Numbered from the stretch's first letter, positions 36,733 to 45,757 are shown. The stretch is DNA of 64,000 bases from Haloflavibacter putidus (GCF_006546625.1 NZ_VIAR01000002.1:124001-188000), one strand, 5' to 3'. Translations and numbers: made by a program. The notes: generated by a model from the letters alone, not told the origin.

Positions 36733-39522
36733 TTATTTTAGTTTTGGTTTTAGATATTTTGCTGTATACGATTTTTTGCTTTTTACTATTTCTTCCGGCG
36801 TACCGCTAACTAATAAATTTCCGCCGTTTATACCGCCTTCGGGACCTAAATCTATTATATAATCTGCGCATTTTACCAAATCTATATTATGTTCTATCAC
36901 CACAATAGAATGGCCTTTTTCTATAAGGGCATTAAAAGATTTGAGCAATTTTTTTATATCGTGAAAGTGTAAACCGGTGGTGGGTTCATCAAAAATAAAC
37001 AGAGTTTTATTTTTGGTGATTCCTTTGCCAAGAAAAGAAGCCAATTTTATACGCTGTGCCTCTCCACCAGAAAGTGTTGCAGAACTTTGTCCTAATTTTA
37101 CATAGCCTAAACCAACATCTTGCAAGGGTTGCAAACTTTTTCTAATTTTTTTCTCCTTATGTTCTCCAAAAAATGCAACCGCATCGTCTATGGTCATATC
37201 CAAAACGTCGTGAATAGACTTATTTTCAAATTTTACTTCTAAAACTTCGTCTTTAAAACGCTTTCCGTCGCAAGCTTCACATTCTAAATGCACATCTGCC
37301 ATAAACTGCATTTCTATGGTAACTTCGCCTTCGCCTTTGCAAATTTCGCAACGACCGCCTTCTACGTTAAAACTAAAATGTTTAGGTTTAAAGTTTCTTA
37401 TTTTTGAAAGCTTTTGATTAGAAAATAAATTTCTAATATCGTCATAGGCTTTAATGTAGGTTACGGGATTAGAGCGAGAAGAACGGCCAATAGGGTTTTG
37501 ATCTACAAACTCTACGTTTTTTACATTACCAAATTTACCTTCAATTTTAGAAACCTCGCCTAATTTTTGTCCGTAGCCGTCTGTCTCTTTTAAAATTGCA
37601 GGATATAGAATGTTTTTTACCAAAGTACTTTTTCCACTTCCCGAAACCCCGGTCACCGCCGTAAAGACACCAAGCGGAAAACGCACATCTATATTTTTTA
37701 AATTATGCTCTCGCGCGCCAATTATATCGGTATAATATTTATATTCTCTTCTTTCTTTTGGCACTTCGATAGCGAGGTCGTTGTTTAAATATTTTGCTGT
37801 TAAAGAAGATTGTTTTAAAATTTCCATAAAGTTACCCGTAGCAACAACTTCGCCGCCGTGACTACCAGCTTCGGGTCCAATATCTATAATTTCGTCTGCG
37901 GCTTTCATAATATCTTCGTCGTGTTCTACCACAACCACGGTATTGCCAATGTCGCGAAGTTGCTTTAAAACCCGTATCAAATTCTCTGTGTCTTTGGGGT
38001 GCAAACCTATAGAAGGTTCGTCTAAAATATACATAGAACCAACCAAGCTACTACCCAAAGAAGTTGCCAAATTTATACGTTGCGACTCTCCGCCAGATAA
38101 AGTATTTGATTTTCTGTTTAATGTAAGATAGCTTAAGCCAACATCGTTTAAAAATTTTAACCTGCTGCAAATCTCTTTTAACAAGCGTTTAGAAACTTTG
38201 GCGTCGTGCTCGTTTAATTCTAAATTTTGAAAAAACGTATACACTTCGTCCAATGGCTTTTCTACCAAATGTGTTATTGGCGTATCGTTAATTTTTACAT
38301 ATTCTGCTTCTTTTCTTAATCGTTTTCCTTTGCAGAGGTTACATTTTGTTTTTCCGCGGTAACGTGACAACATTACCCTGTTTTGAATTTTATAGGCTTT
38401 GGCTTCCAACTTTTCAAAAAAAGCTTCTAAACCGGTAAAATGTTTATTTCCTGTCCATAATAATTCTTTTTGCGCCTCGGTGAGTTCATAAAACGGTTTA
38501 TGAATTGGAAAATCAAATTTATGCGAATTATTTACCAACTGGTCGCGATACCAACTCATACTTTCTCCGCGCCACGGAAAAATGGCGTTTTCGTAAACAG
38601 ATAAATTAGTGTTAGGAAAAATAAGTTCTTCGTCCAGACCAATTACATCGCCATAACCTTCGCATTTGGGGCAAGCGCCGTACGGATTGTTAAAGCTGAA
38701 TAAATGCACATTGGGTTCAGAAAATTTAATACCATCCAGCTCAAATTTATTGCTAAAATGCTGCCTGCTACCATCTTGCATTTTTTCTATAAACAACTCA
38801 CCTTTACCTTCATAAAAAGCGGCATCTAATGCATCTGCCAGTCGGTTGTAAAAATCTTCGTCGTCTTTGGTAATAATCCGGTCTACTACCAATTCTGTTT
38901 CTTCTTTTTTTAGCGTATCCAAATCGGCTTCGTCTATACGCATTACTTTGTTGTTAGATTTTATTCGGCTATAGCCTTGTTGTGCCAAAACCTTTATTTT
39001 TTCGCTAAGACTTCTACCTTCTTCCACATAAATTGGAGCAATAAGTAAAAGTTTTTCCCTTTCGGGGAAAGATTTAATGTAATCTATAACATCACTAACG
39101 CGATCTTTTTTAACTTCTCTGCCCGAAATGGGGGAGTAGGTTTTACCAACGCGTGCGTACAGCAATTTTAAATAGTCATAAATCTCTGTAGAAGTTCCTA
39201 CGGTAGAACGCGGGTTGGTAGAATTTACTTTTTGCTCTATGGCAATGGCCGGCGCAATACCTTTTATGTAATCTACTTTTGGTTTGTTTAACCTGCCTAA
39301 AAATTGACGCGCATAAGAAGATAAACTTTCTACATAACGTCGTTGACCTTCTGCATACAACGTGTCAAAAGCCAAGCTAGATTTTCCCGAGCCGGACAAA
39401 CCGGTAATAACTACCATTTTATTACGAGGTATTACCGCATCTATATTTTTTAGGTTGTGCAATTTTGCACCTTTAATTATAATATTTTCTTTCGGATTTA
39501 TTTTCGACAAGTCTTTCTGCAT
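36733..39522 (-). CDS. uvrA: Excinuclease ABC subunit A (second UvrA paralogue)
   Basis: A 929-residue ABC ATPase of the same build as the protein at 7177-10008. Walker A motifs are [14 protein letters not shown] and [13 protein letters not shown]; signatures are LSGGESQR and LSGGEAQR. The zinc cysteines are CPKCEGYG, CNLCKGKRL, CEICKGEG and CEACDGKRF. Both copies appear functional and differ throughout in non-motif regions, so they are old paralogues, as is common in Bacteroidota. A TATCTTTG -7 box (minus strand 39547-39540) lies upstream. Which of the two serves nucleotide excision repair is not evident. Confidence 0.9.
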   Translation of the reverse strand: MQKDLSKINPKENIIIKGAKLHNLKNIDAVIPRNKMVVITGLSGSGKSSLAFDTLYAEGQRRYVESLSSYARQFLGRLNKPKVDYIKGIAPAIAIEQKVNSTNPRSTVGTSTEIYDYLKLLYARVGKTYSPISGREVKKDRVSDVIDYIKSFPEREKLLLIAPIYVEEGRSLSEKIKVLAQQGYSRIKSNNKVMRIDEADLDTLKKEETELVVDRIITKDDEDFYNRLADALDAAFYEGKGELFIEKMQDGSRQHFSNKFELDGIKFSEPNVHLFSFNNPYGACPKCEGYGDVIGLDEELIFPNTNLSVYENAIFPWRGESMSWYRDQLVNNSHKFDFPIHKPFYELTEAQKELLWTGNKHFTGLEAFFEKLEAKAYKIQNRVMLSRYRGKTKCNLCKGKRLRKEAEYVKINDTPITHLVEKPLDEVYTFFQNLELNEHDAKVSKRLLKEICSRLKFLNDVGLSYLTLNRKSNTLSGGESQRINLATSLGSSLVGSMYILDEPSIGLHPKDTENLIRVLKQLRDIGNTVVVVEHDEDIMKAADEIIDIGPEAGSHGGEVVATGNFMEILKQSSLTAKYLNNDLAIEVPKERREYKYYTDIIGAREHNLKNIDVRFPLGVFTAVTGVSGSGKSTLVKNILYPAILKETDGYGQKLGEVSKIEGKFGNVKNVEFVDQNPIGRSSRSNPVTYIKAYDDIRNLFSNQKLSKIRNFKPKHFSFNVEGGRCEICKGEGEVTIEMQFMADVHLECEACDGKRFKDEVLEVKFENKSIHDVLDMTIDDAVAFFGEHKEKKIRKSLQPLQDVGLGYVKLGQSSATLSGGEAQRIKLASFLGKGITKNKTLFIFDEPTTGLHFHDIKKLLKSFNALIEKGHSIVVIEHNIDLVKCADYIIDLGPEGGINGGNLLVSGTPEEIVKSKKSYTAKYLKPKLK

Positions 39523-39610
39523 AGTTTATCAATAAGCTGCAAAGATAATTAAACTAGCACGTGCAAAAAAGCCAAGAATTTCTTTTAAAACTGTTAAAAT
39601 TTTTAACTTA

Positions 39611-39643
39611 TTTGGTTTTCTTAAAGATATGTTGTTATATTTA
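39611..39643 (+). promoter_or_regulatory. Promoter of the ECF sigma factor gene, with a long leader
   Basis: TTTG (39611-39614), a 21-bp spacer and TATATTTA (39636-39643) match TTTG / TAnnTTTG except for the last base. The start codon is at 39759, so the transcript would have a leader of about 110 nt, long for this window. I see no riboswitch-like fold in it. Confidence 0.6.
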
Positions 39644-39758
39644 CGCCCACACAAAAACCCCAGTTGCCTATAACATACAGTTACTCTAATTAACTTAAAT
39701 TTTACGTGAACGTAGATCTTTCAAAACTATTGTTTTGAATTTAAAGAGGAAAAACTGT

Positions 39759-40346
39759 ATGAAGAAAATAAAAACTACTACCGATGCGGTTTTGGTAAAA
39801 CAATATATCGCAGGCAACGAAGAAGCACTTTCTCAACTTATTAACCGGCACCAGCAAAGAATTTATAACTTTATATTTTCTAAAGTTTTTGATAAGGATG
39901 TAACCGAAGATATTTTTCAAGATACTTTTATAAAAGTAATACGCACTTTAAAACGCGGTAAATATAACGAAGAAGGAAAATTTGTGCCGTGGGTAATGCG
40001 TATAGCGCATAATTTGGTAATAGACCACTTTAGAAAAAGCAACCGGATGCCTAAATTTGAAGGCAAAGGAGATTTTAATATTTTTTCTGTAATAGAAGAT
40101 GGTGGTTTAGATGCCGAAAAAGAAATGGTAAAAGACCAAATAGAAAGTGATGTTCGCGGCTTAATAAAAGAATTGCCAGAAGATCAACGCGATGTTTTGG
40201 TTATGCGTATTTATAAAGATATGAGTTTTAAGGAAATTAGCGAGCGCACAGGGGTTAGTATTAATACTGCCTTAGGAAGAATGCGTTATGCTTTGATAAA
40301 TATGCGCAAAGTAATAGACAAGCATAATATAGTTTTGACGCGTTAA
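39759..40346 (+). CDS. ECF-type RNA polymerase sigma factor
   Basis: A 195-residue sigma-70 family protein. Region 2 reads LVKQYIAGNEEALSQLINRHQQRIYNFIFSKVFDKDVTEDIFQDTFIKVIRTL (promoter melting and -10 recognition). Region 4 reads LPEDQRDVLVMRIYKDMSFKEISERTGVSINTALGRMRYALINMRK with an HTH for -35 recognition. The start at MKKIKTT (39759) is preferred over an in-frame codon at 39735 because the RNA leader and sequence favour it. No anti-sigma gene follows, only a 51-residue protein 59 nt downstream. Confidence 0.85.
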   Translation: MKKIKTTTDAVLVKQYIAGNEEALSQLINRHQQRIYNFIFSKVFDKDVTEDIFQDTFIKVIRTLKRGKYNEEGKFVPWVMRIAHNLVIDHFRKSNRMPKFEGKGDFNIFSVIEDGGLDAEKEMVKDQIESDVRGLIKELPEDQRDVLVMRIYKDMSFKEISERTGVSINTALGRMRYALINMRKVIDKHNIVLTR

Positions 40347-40405
40347 GGCAATATGCTACTGTTTTGTACGTTATTATTTTGCTAACCCGTACAAAACATT
40401 TTTTG

Positions 40406-40561
40406 ATGGCAAAACTTTACTTAAATCCTTCCAAAGAAGAAAAAACAGCTAAGCCTTTGCGGCCAAAAAAAGAAACCATAGATTTTTTACTGAATTATTC
40501 TAAAGCTTTATGCATTACAAACAGTAAAAACGCTATGCAATTTGATACCCTGCTAAACTAA
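40406..40561 (+). CDS. Small 51-residue protein downstream of the sigma factor
   Basis: A cytosolic polypeptide of 51 residues starting MAKLYLNPSKEEKT and containing KPLRPKKETIDFLLNYSKALCI, ending FDTLLN. Similar short proteins follow this ECF sigma factor in other Flavobacteriaceae as far as I recall, which supports a real gene. It has no transmembrane segment, so it is not a classical membrane anti-sigma factor. Function unknown; a regulatory partner of the sigma factor is one possibility. Confidence 0.55.
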   Translation: MAKLYLNPSKEEKTAKPLRPKKETIDFLLNYSKALCITNSKNAMQFDTLLN

Positions 40562-40566
40562 ACTTT

Positions 40567-40600
40567 GAAAAACCCGGAAAAACTATTTTCGGGTTTTCTT
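40567..40600. terminator. Terminator between the sigma operon and nth
   Basis: AAAACCCG(G)AAAA pairs with TTTTCGGGTTTT across a short loop, with one bulged base. It overlaps the last codons of the convergent nth gene. Confidence 0.65.
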
Positions 40601-41248
40601 ATTTTTGTGGTACGCTTGTATGACGCTTTTTCTACCTATTTTTTGGGTAATTTCGTCTTGCTCTAAATTCCAACCGCGGGCCGGACAATATTCTCTTCCG
40701 TAAAGTATAATTTGTATATGCAGTTTATTCCATATTTCTTTAGGGAAAAGCCGTTTGGCATCTTTTTCTGTCTGTTTTACGCTTTTGCCCGTAGATAAAT
40801 TCCAACGATACATAAGTCTGTGTATATGCGTGTCTACAGGAAAAGCCGGTACATTAAAAGCTTGTGACATTACAACGCTGGCAGTTTTGTGTCCTACGGC
40901 TGGTAACTCTTCCAGCGCTTCAAAACTGGCGGGAACCTTTCCGTCGTGCTTTTCTAACAAAATTTCTGACAAACCGTAAATTCCTTTTGCTTTCATAGGC
41001 GATAAACCTACCGGTTTTATTATTTCCCTTATTTCTTCCACACTAAGTGTAAGCATTTTTTGCGGTGTATCTGCTTTTTTAAAAAGAATAGGGGTAATCT
41101 CATTTACTTTTTTGTCTGTGCTTTGAGCAGATAATAAAACTGCAATTAATAAAGTGTACGGATCTCTATGGTCTAACGGGATGGCAACTTTGGGATATAT
41201 CTCATTTAACTTATTTATAACAAACGCAACTTTTTCTTGTTTGGTCAT
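40583..41248 (-). CDS. nth: Endonuclease III without the usual 4Fe-4S cysteines
   Basis: A 221-residue HhH-GPD DNA glycosylase/AP lyase. The helix-hairpin-helix reads LEELPAVGHKTASVVM, with catalytic K121, and D139 is in FPVDTHIHRL. These match the K120/D138 pair of E. coli Nth, so catalysis should be intact. E. coli Nth has a C-x6-C-x2-C-x5-C cluster loop; here the region reads REYCPARGWNLEQDEI with a single C188. The iron-sulfur cluster is therefore absent. I recall this pattern in other Flavobacteriaceae. A CTTTACGGAA core lies at 40696 (antisense). It is divergent from bcp. Confidence 0.85.
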   Translation of the reverse strand: MTKQEKVAFVINKLNEIYPKVAIPLDHRDPYTLLIAVLLSAQSTDKKVNEITPILFKKADTPQKMLTLSVEEIREIIKPVGLSPMKAKGIYGLSEILLEKHDGKVPASFEALEELPAVGHKTASVVMSQAFNVPAFPVDTHIHRLMYRWNLSTGKSVKQTEKDAKRLFPKEIWNKLHIQIILYGREYCPARGWNLEQDEITQKIGRKSVIQAYHKNKKTRK

Positions 41249-41278
41249 TTTGGCTATTTTTAAACAAAAATAAGAATT

Positions 41279-41728
41279 ATGATAACATTAGAGCCGGGCG
41301 ATAAGGCGCCTAATTTTTCTGTGCACGACCAAGCCGGAAATAAACACCAATTAGAAGATTATAAAGGAAAAAAGTTAGTCATCTTTTTTTACCCGAAAGC
41401 AAATACGCCGGGTTGCACGGCAGAAGCTTGCAATTTGCGCGATCACTGGCGTAACTTTCAAGATAATAACTTTGAAATATTGGGTGTGAGTGCAGATTCT
41501 CCCAGAAAACAACAAAACTTTAAAGAAAAACACGATTTGCCTTTTCCGTTAATTGCAGACGAAAGCAAAGAAATGATTGAGGCTTTTGGCGTTTGGGGAC
41601 CAAAAAAGTTTATGGGAAAAGAATACGAAGGTATTTTACGTACTACTTTTATTATAGACGAAGAAGGTAAAATAGAAGAGATAATTAAAAAGGTGAAAAC
41701 CAAAACCCACGCCGAGCAAATCTTGTAA
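41279..41728 (+). CDS. bcp: Thiol peroxidase, bacterioferritin comigratory protein type
   Basis: A 149-residue peroxiredoxin (PrxQ/Bcp). The peroxidatic cysteine is C46 in TPGCTAEACNLRD and the resolving cysteine C51 five residues later, an arrangement typical of this group. A GVSADSPRKQQNFKEKHDLPFPLIAD stretch follows. It reduces hydroperoxides with thioredoxin. The gene ends directly at the convergent aroB stop codon without spacing. It shares a short divergent promoter region with nth. Confidence 0.92.
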   Translation: MITLEPGDKAPNFSVHDQAGNKHQLEDYKGKKLVIFFYPKANTPGCTAEACNLRDHWRNFQDNNFEILGVSADSPRKQQNFKEKHDLPFPLIADESKEMIEAFGVWGPKKFMGKEYEGILRTTFIIDEEGKIEEIIKKVKTKTHAEQIL

Positions 41729-42796
41729 TTATTCGGCATAAAAATTAAAGGCCTCTTTAATTAAAGAGTTAGAAACTTTGCAGTCTATTATAGGTTTACC
41801 AATTTGTTCTAGAAGCACAAAGTTTATGTTACCGTGCGAGTTCTTTTTATCAAATTTCAGTAAATCTATAATGGGCTGTATGTCTTCATCGGCAAAGGCA
41901 ACACGCTGAAAATTATGCAGAATAACTGCTTTTATTTCTGCTAATTCTTTGCCGGACAAGCCGGTTAATTTGGTAGAAAGATAAGCTGCTAAAATCATTC
42001 CAATAGCTACTGCTTCACCGTGCAGCAAACTCTTTTTAGCAGTGTTTTGCATAAAATATGATTCTATGGCGTGCCCCAAAGTATGACCAAAATTAAGGGT
42101 TTTACGTATACCATCTTCTTCTAAATCTTGGCAAACAATAGTGTTTTTTATTATAACAGATTCGTAAATAAGTTGCTCTAAGTCTTTAGAGCTTAATTTG
42201 CTTAAGTCTTTCATTTTCTTCCAATAAGCAGCGTCGTAAATAAGGCCGTGTTTAAGCATTTCTGCTAAGCCACTGCGCATTTCTTGTTGTGGCAAGGTGG
42301 CTAGATAAGCAACGTCTATAAGCACCATTTCCGGATTATTAATCACACCAATCTGGTTTTTTAAGTAGCCTAAATCTATTCCGGTTTTACCGCCTACAGA
42401 GGCATCTACCATTGCTAAAAGACTGGTTGGTATATTTATATAAGCAATACCGCGTTTAAAGGTAGAAGCTACAAAACCGCCTAAATCTGTAACCACGCCA
42501 CCGCCTAAGTTGATTAGCAAAGCTTTACGATCTGCTTCAAAATCTGATAGCGTTTCCCATAGCGCTTGGCAGGTTTCTAAGTTCTTATGTTTTTCGCCTT
42601 CTTCAATTTCTAAAACTTCTATATCAATATTGGTTTGTAGTTGTTGCAGAAATAGCGAAGCACAAAATTTTTGTGTGTTGACGTCTGTAAGAATGAAAAT
42701 TTTGGATGGCTGTAATTTTTGTAGCATTTCATTGAGCTGCAAATACCCCGGTTTTCCAAAATATATAAAGTTGTTAACAGATTGAATAGACTTCAT
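41729..42796 (-). CDS. aroB: 3-dehydroquinate synthase
   Basis: A 355-residue NAD-dependent enzyme of the shikimate pathway that converts DAHP to 3-dehydroquinate. Motifs include INLGGGVVTDLGGFVASTFKRG, PTSLLAMVDASVGGKTGID, GLAEMLKHG and LNFGHTLGHAIES, which hold NAD and the metal ligands. An in-frame start 15 codons upstream begins a hydrophobic stretch, so MKSIQSV (42796) is preferred. The gene shares a stop-to-stop junction with convergent bcp and is divergent from the proline dehydrogenase gene. Confidence 0.92.
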   Translation of the reverse strand: MKSIQSVNNFIYFGKPGYLQLNEMLQKLQPSKIFILTDVNTQKFCASLFLQQLQTNIDIEVLEIEEGEKHKNLETCQALWETLSDFEADRKALLINLGGGVVTDLGGFVASTFKRGIAYINIPTSLLAMVDASVGGKTGIDLGYLKNQIGVINNPEMVLIDVAYLATLPQQEMRSGLAEMLKHGLIYDAAYWKKMKDLSKLSSKDLEQLIYESVIIKNTIVCQDLEEDGIRKTLNFGHTLGHAIESYFMQNTAKKSLLHGEAVAIGMILAAYLSTKLTGLSGKELAEIKAVILHNFQRVAFADEDIQPIIDLLKFDKKNSHGNINFVLLEQIGKPIIDCKVSNSLIKEAFNFYAE

Positions 42797-42860
42797 TAAA
42801 ATTTGCGTTAAATACAGTGCGAAATTAAAAAGAATAATCAAATTATTGTTTCTTGCAGTT

Positions 42861-42868
42861 TATATTTG
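42861..42868 (+). promoter_or_regulatory. -7 element (TATATTTG) of the proline dehydrogenase gene
   Basis: TATATTTG is a full TAnnTTTG match 20 bp before the start codon at 42888. The -33 element is not clear. Confidence 0.5.
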
Positions 42869-42887
42869 TAAAAACTTTCAGTAAAAA

Positions 42888-44078
42888 ATGGTTACAAAAA
42901 TATTTAATAACACCAAGCGCGCATTTGCTTTAAAAAGTGATAAAGATTTAAAAAAAGCTCTGTGGATTTTTACGTTAATGAACAAAGGTCCGCTTGTAGA
43001 TATTGGTACGCGCGCAACCAATTTTGCATTGTCTATACATTTGCCAATAGAAGGGCTTATTAAAAAAACAATTTTTGATATGTTTTGTGGTGGAGTTTCG
43101 AAAGAAGATTCGTTAGACATCATAAAAAAAATGCACGAAATGCACGTGCATAGTGTTTTAGATTACTCTTCGGAAGGAAAAGAAACCGAAAAAGAGTTTG
43201 ACAAAGCTATGAATATTAAAATGGGTTTAATTCGCTTTGCAAAAGAACACGGCGAGATTCCTTTTACAGTTTTTAAACCAACCGGGGTTGGGCGTTTTGC
43301 CATTTGGGAAAAAGTTTCTGCGGAAGAAACCTTAACACAAAAAGAACAAAAAGAGTGGGAAAACATTCAAAAACGCGTAGATAACATTTGCAAGTTAGCG
43401 CACGAATTAGGTATACGCATACTGGCAGATGCAGAAGAAAGCTGGATGCAAAATGCAGCAGACGATTTGCTAGAAGAGATGATGTCAAAATACAACCAAG
43501 AAGAAATTATTGTCTATAATACCTTACAATGCTACCGTTGGGACCGTTTGCAGTATATAAAAGACTTACATAAACGCGCCAAAAATAAGGGTTTTAAAAT
43601 AGGCGTTAAAATTGTGCGTGGCGCTTATATGGAAAAAGAAAACGAACGCGCTTCTAAAAAAGATTACCCTACTCCAATTTGTGAAGATAAAGAAGCTACA
43701 GACGTTAATTTTAATGCGGTTTTGTATTATGCAATGCAGCACCTAGATGAAATAAATCTTTATATAGGTACGCATAATGAAGTAAGCAATTATTTGGCCA
43801 TGCAATTAATGGATGAAAAAGATATAGCTAAAGACGATGACCGCATTTGGTTTAGTCAATTATTTGGTATGAGTGATCATATTAGCTTTAATCTTGGACT
43901 AAATGGTTATAATGCAGCCAAATTGGTGCCATTTGGACCAGTTAGAGACGTTATACCTTATCTTATTCGTAGAGCGCAAGAAAACTCATCTGTAAAAGGT
44001 CAAACCGGTAGAGAGCTGGCATTATTGCGAGAAGAGAAGAAGCGTAGAGATGGGCAATTTGTGAAGCGTATTGCTTAA
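42888..44078 (+). CDS. Stand-alone proline dehydrogenase
   Basis: A 396-residue FAD enzyme with the PRODH barrel. Family landmarks are YSSEGKETEKEFD, EFGIRILADAEES-like (LGIRILADAEESWMQ), IVYNTLQCYRWDR, GVKIVRGAYMEKENERA, IGTHNEVS and FGMSDHISFNL. It oxidises proline to pyrroline-5-carboxylate, passing electrons to the respiratory chain. The protein is a single-function form without the P5C dehydrogenase half of PutA, as is normal in this phylum. A terminator follows. Upstream, TATATTTG supplies a promoter. Confidence 0.88.
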   Translation: MVTKIFNNTKRAFALKSDKDLKKALWIFTLMNKGPLVDIGTRATNFALSIHLPIEGLIKKTIFDMFCGGVSKEDSLDIIKKMHEMHVHSVLDYSSEGKETEKEFDKAMNIKMGLIRFAKEHGEIPFTVFKPTGVGRFAIWEKVSAEETLTQKEQKEWENIQKRVDNICKLAHELGIRILADAEESWMQNAADDLLEEMMSKYNQEEIIVYNTLQCYRWDRLQYIKDLHKRAKNKGFKIGVKIVRGAYMEKENERASKKDYPTPICEDKEATDVNFNAVLYYAMQHLDEINLYIGTHNEVSNYLAMQLMDEKDIAKDDDRIWFSQLFGMSDHISFNLGLNGYNAAKLVPFGPVRDVIPYLIRRAQENSSVKGQTGRELALLREEKKRRDGQFVKRIA

Positions 44079-44100
44079 TTTAGCGCTTTTTTAACTACAT

Positions 44101-44128
44101 AAAATCTGCCTATCCCGGCAGATTTTTT
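44101..44128 (+). terminator. Terminator after proline dehydrogenase
   Basis: AAAATCTGCC pairs with GGCAGATTTT around a 6-nt loop, followed by T-rich sequence. Confidence 0.8.
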
Positions 44129-44156
44129 ATTTTTAAGATAAACTAAAGCTGCAAAA

Positions 44157-45104
44157 ATGAAAGAAAAACTAATGGTGCTAAAAAAAACCTATCAAAACTG
44201 GATGAAAAATGATCCTTTTCAGCACAGTGCGGTAGTAGCTTATTACACGCTTTTTTCTCTTCCTTCCTTACTGCTAATTGTAACCTGGATTGCCGGCTAT
44301 TTTTTTGAAAGGTCTAATGTAGAAGAAAAACTAATAAACGAAATTGCAGATATTATCGGGCCAGAAACCGCCACTTCTATCCAATCTATGGTAGAAAAAG
44401 CGGCAATAGAAGACGGCAGTTTCTTTACTTTAATCATTAGTATTGGCGTTTTGGTATTTGGTGCTACCGGGGCATTTTTTCAGCTTAAACAAGCTATGAA
44501 TAATATTTGGAGCGTACGCCCAAAAAACGAAAATATTAAAGGGATAATCTTAGATAGAGTAATATCTCTGGGGATGATTTTTGTTATAGGTTTTCTAATG
44601 TTAGTTTCGTTGGTAGTCACTACGCTAATTTCTTATTTAAGCGATTATATTAGCGTCTATGCACCAGAATTAACCTCTTACGGCGTAGCAGTAATAAACT
44701 TTCTGTTAAGTTATATTTTTATTGGTTTTTTATTTGCCAGCATTATTCGCTTACTTCCCGATATCAAAATTAAATGGAAAACAACTTTTATTGGTGCTTC
44801 TTTAACTACTATTTTATTTTTAATAGGTAAATACGTTTTGAGTTTTTATTTTGGTCAAAGCAATCCGGCATCGGTTTATGGCGGGGCCTCTTCTGTGGTC
44901 TTAATTTTATTGTGGGTATATTATTCGTGTATGATTTTGTTTTTTGGTGCAGAATTTACTGTACAATATGCTTTGTATAAAAACGAAGATATTCAACCCA
45001 GTAAATTGGCGGAACCTGCTTATTATCAAGAATTAGAAGAACTAAAACAAAAACGCCGAGATATAGAACACAATAAAAAAGATTTAGATAAACTTTCTCC
45101 TTAA
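44157..45104 (+). CDS. YihY/BrkB-family inner-membrane protein
   Basis: A 315-residue protein with about six transmembrane segments. Family landmarks are AVVAYYTLFSLPSLLLIV near residue 25, FGATGAFFQLKQAMNNIWSVRP near 105, and VYGGASSVVLILLWVYYSCMILFFGAEFT near 240-270. A charged cytoplasmic tail follows. This group is often called ribonuclease BN in old annotations, but that activity belongs to a different protein. Function is unknown; envelope homeostasis is inferred. Confidence 0.85.
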   Translation: MKEKLMVLKKTYQNWMKNDPFQHSAVVAYYTLFSLPSLLLIVTWIAGYFFERSNVEEKLINEIADIIGPETATSIQSMVEKAAIEDGSFFTLIISIGVLVFGATGAFFQLKQAMNNIWSVRPKNENIKGIILDRVISLGMIFVIGFLMLVSLVVTTLISYLSDYISVYAPELTSYGVAVINFLLSYIFIGFLFASIIRLLPDIKIKWKTTFIGASLTTILFLIGKYVLSFYFGQSNPASVYGGASSVVLILLWVYYSCMILFFGAEFTVQYALYKNEDIQPSKLAEPAYYQELEELKQKRRDIEHNKKDLDKLSP

Positions 45105-45141
45105 GTCTTTTTAACGTAATTCTAATTTTTTTTATTAAAGG

Positions 45142-45176
45142 TTTAGGAATAATAAAATAAACAGTGTTTAATTTTG
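45142..45176 (+). promoter_or_regulatory. Promoter of the PfpI-family gene
   Basis: TAATTTTG (45169-45176) is a full -7 match with a weak -33 (TTTA 45142-45145) at 23 bp. It overlaps the region of an upstream in-frame codon (45164), so the start at 45209 is the usable one. Confidence 0.5.
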
Positions 45177-45208
45177 TAAAAAATATTTTTAATTATAAAA
45201 AAAACACT

Positions 45209-45757
45209 ATGGAAAAGAAAATTGCAATATTAGCTACAGACGGATTTGAAGAAAGCGAATTAAAATCGCCAAAAAAAGCGATGGAAAAAGAAGGCTTTGA
45301 TGTAGACATTGTTAGCTTAAAAAGCGGAAAGATTAAAGCTTGGAGCGATGGTAATTGGTCTAACGAATACGATGTAGATAAAACAGTAGACAAAGTTAGC
45401 GCCAAACAATACCACGCTTTGGTTTTACCCGGCGGAGTAATAAATCCGGATTTATTAAGAGTAGAAGAAGATGCTTTGGTTTTTATTAGAGACTTTTTTA
45501 AGCAAAGCAAACCCGTTGCCGCAATTTGTCACGGGCCTTGGTCTTTAATTAATGCAGATGTGGTAGAAGGCAGAACAATGACATCTTACCACTCTATAAG
45601 AAAAGATCTGGAAAATGCCGGCGCACTTTGGGTAGACAAAGAAGTGGTGGTAGACGAAGCTCTTGTAACCAGCAGATCTCCAAAAGATCTAGATGCATTT
45701 AACGATAAGTTAATTGAAGAAATTAAAGAAGGAAAACACGATTTACAACACGCATAA
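45209..45757 (+). CDS. DJ-1/PfpI-family protein (glutamine amidotransferase-like class I)
   Basis: A 182-residue protein with the PfpI pattern. IAILATDGFEESE holds the acidic residue, LVLPGGVINPD follows, and the nucleophile elbow AAICHGP contains C107 next to H108. These match PfpI/YhbO proteins, which act as deglycases or stress chaperones in other bacteria. The TSYHSIRKDLENAGALW region is the family's C-terminal part. The gene is monocistronic with a promoter at 45169 and a terminator at 45795. Substrate is not predictable. Confidence 0.85.
   Translation: MEKKIAILATDGFEESELKSPKKAMEKEGFDVDIVSLKSGKIKAWSDGNWSNEYDVDKTVDKVSAKQYHALVLPGGVINPDLLRVEEDALVFIRDFFKQSKPVAAICHGPWSLINADVVEGRTMTSYHSIRKDLENAGALWVDKEVVVDEALVTSRSPKDLDAFNDKLIEEIKEGKHDLQHA

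Noticed and set aside
44157-45104. Ribonuclease BN annotation for the YihY-family protein
   Set aside because: That name was attached to this family in error; no nuclease motif is seen.
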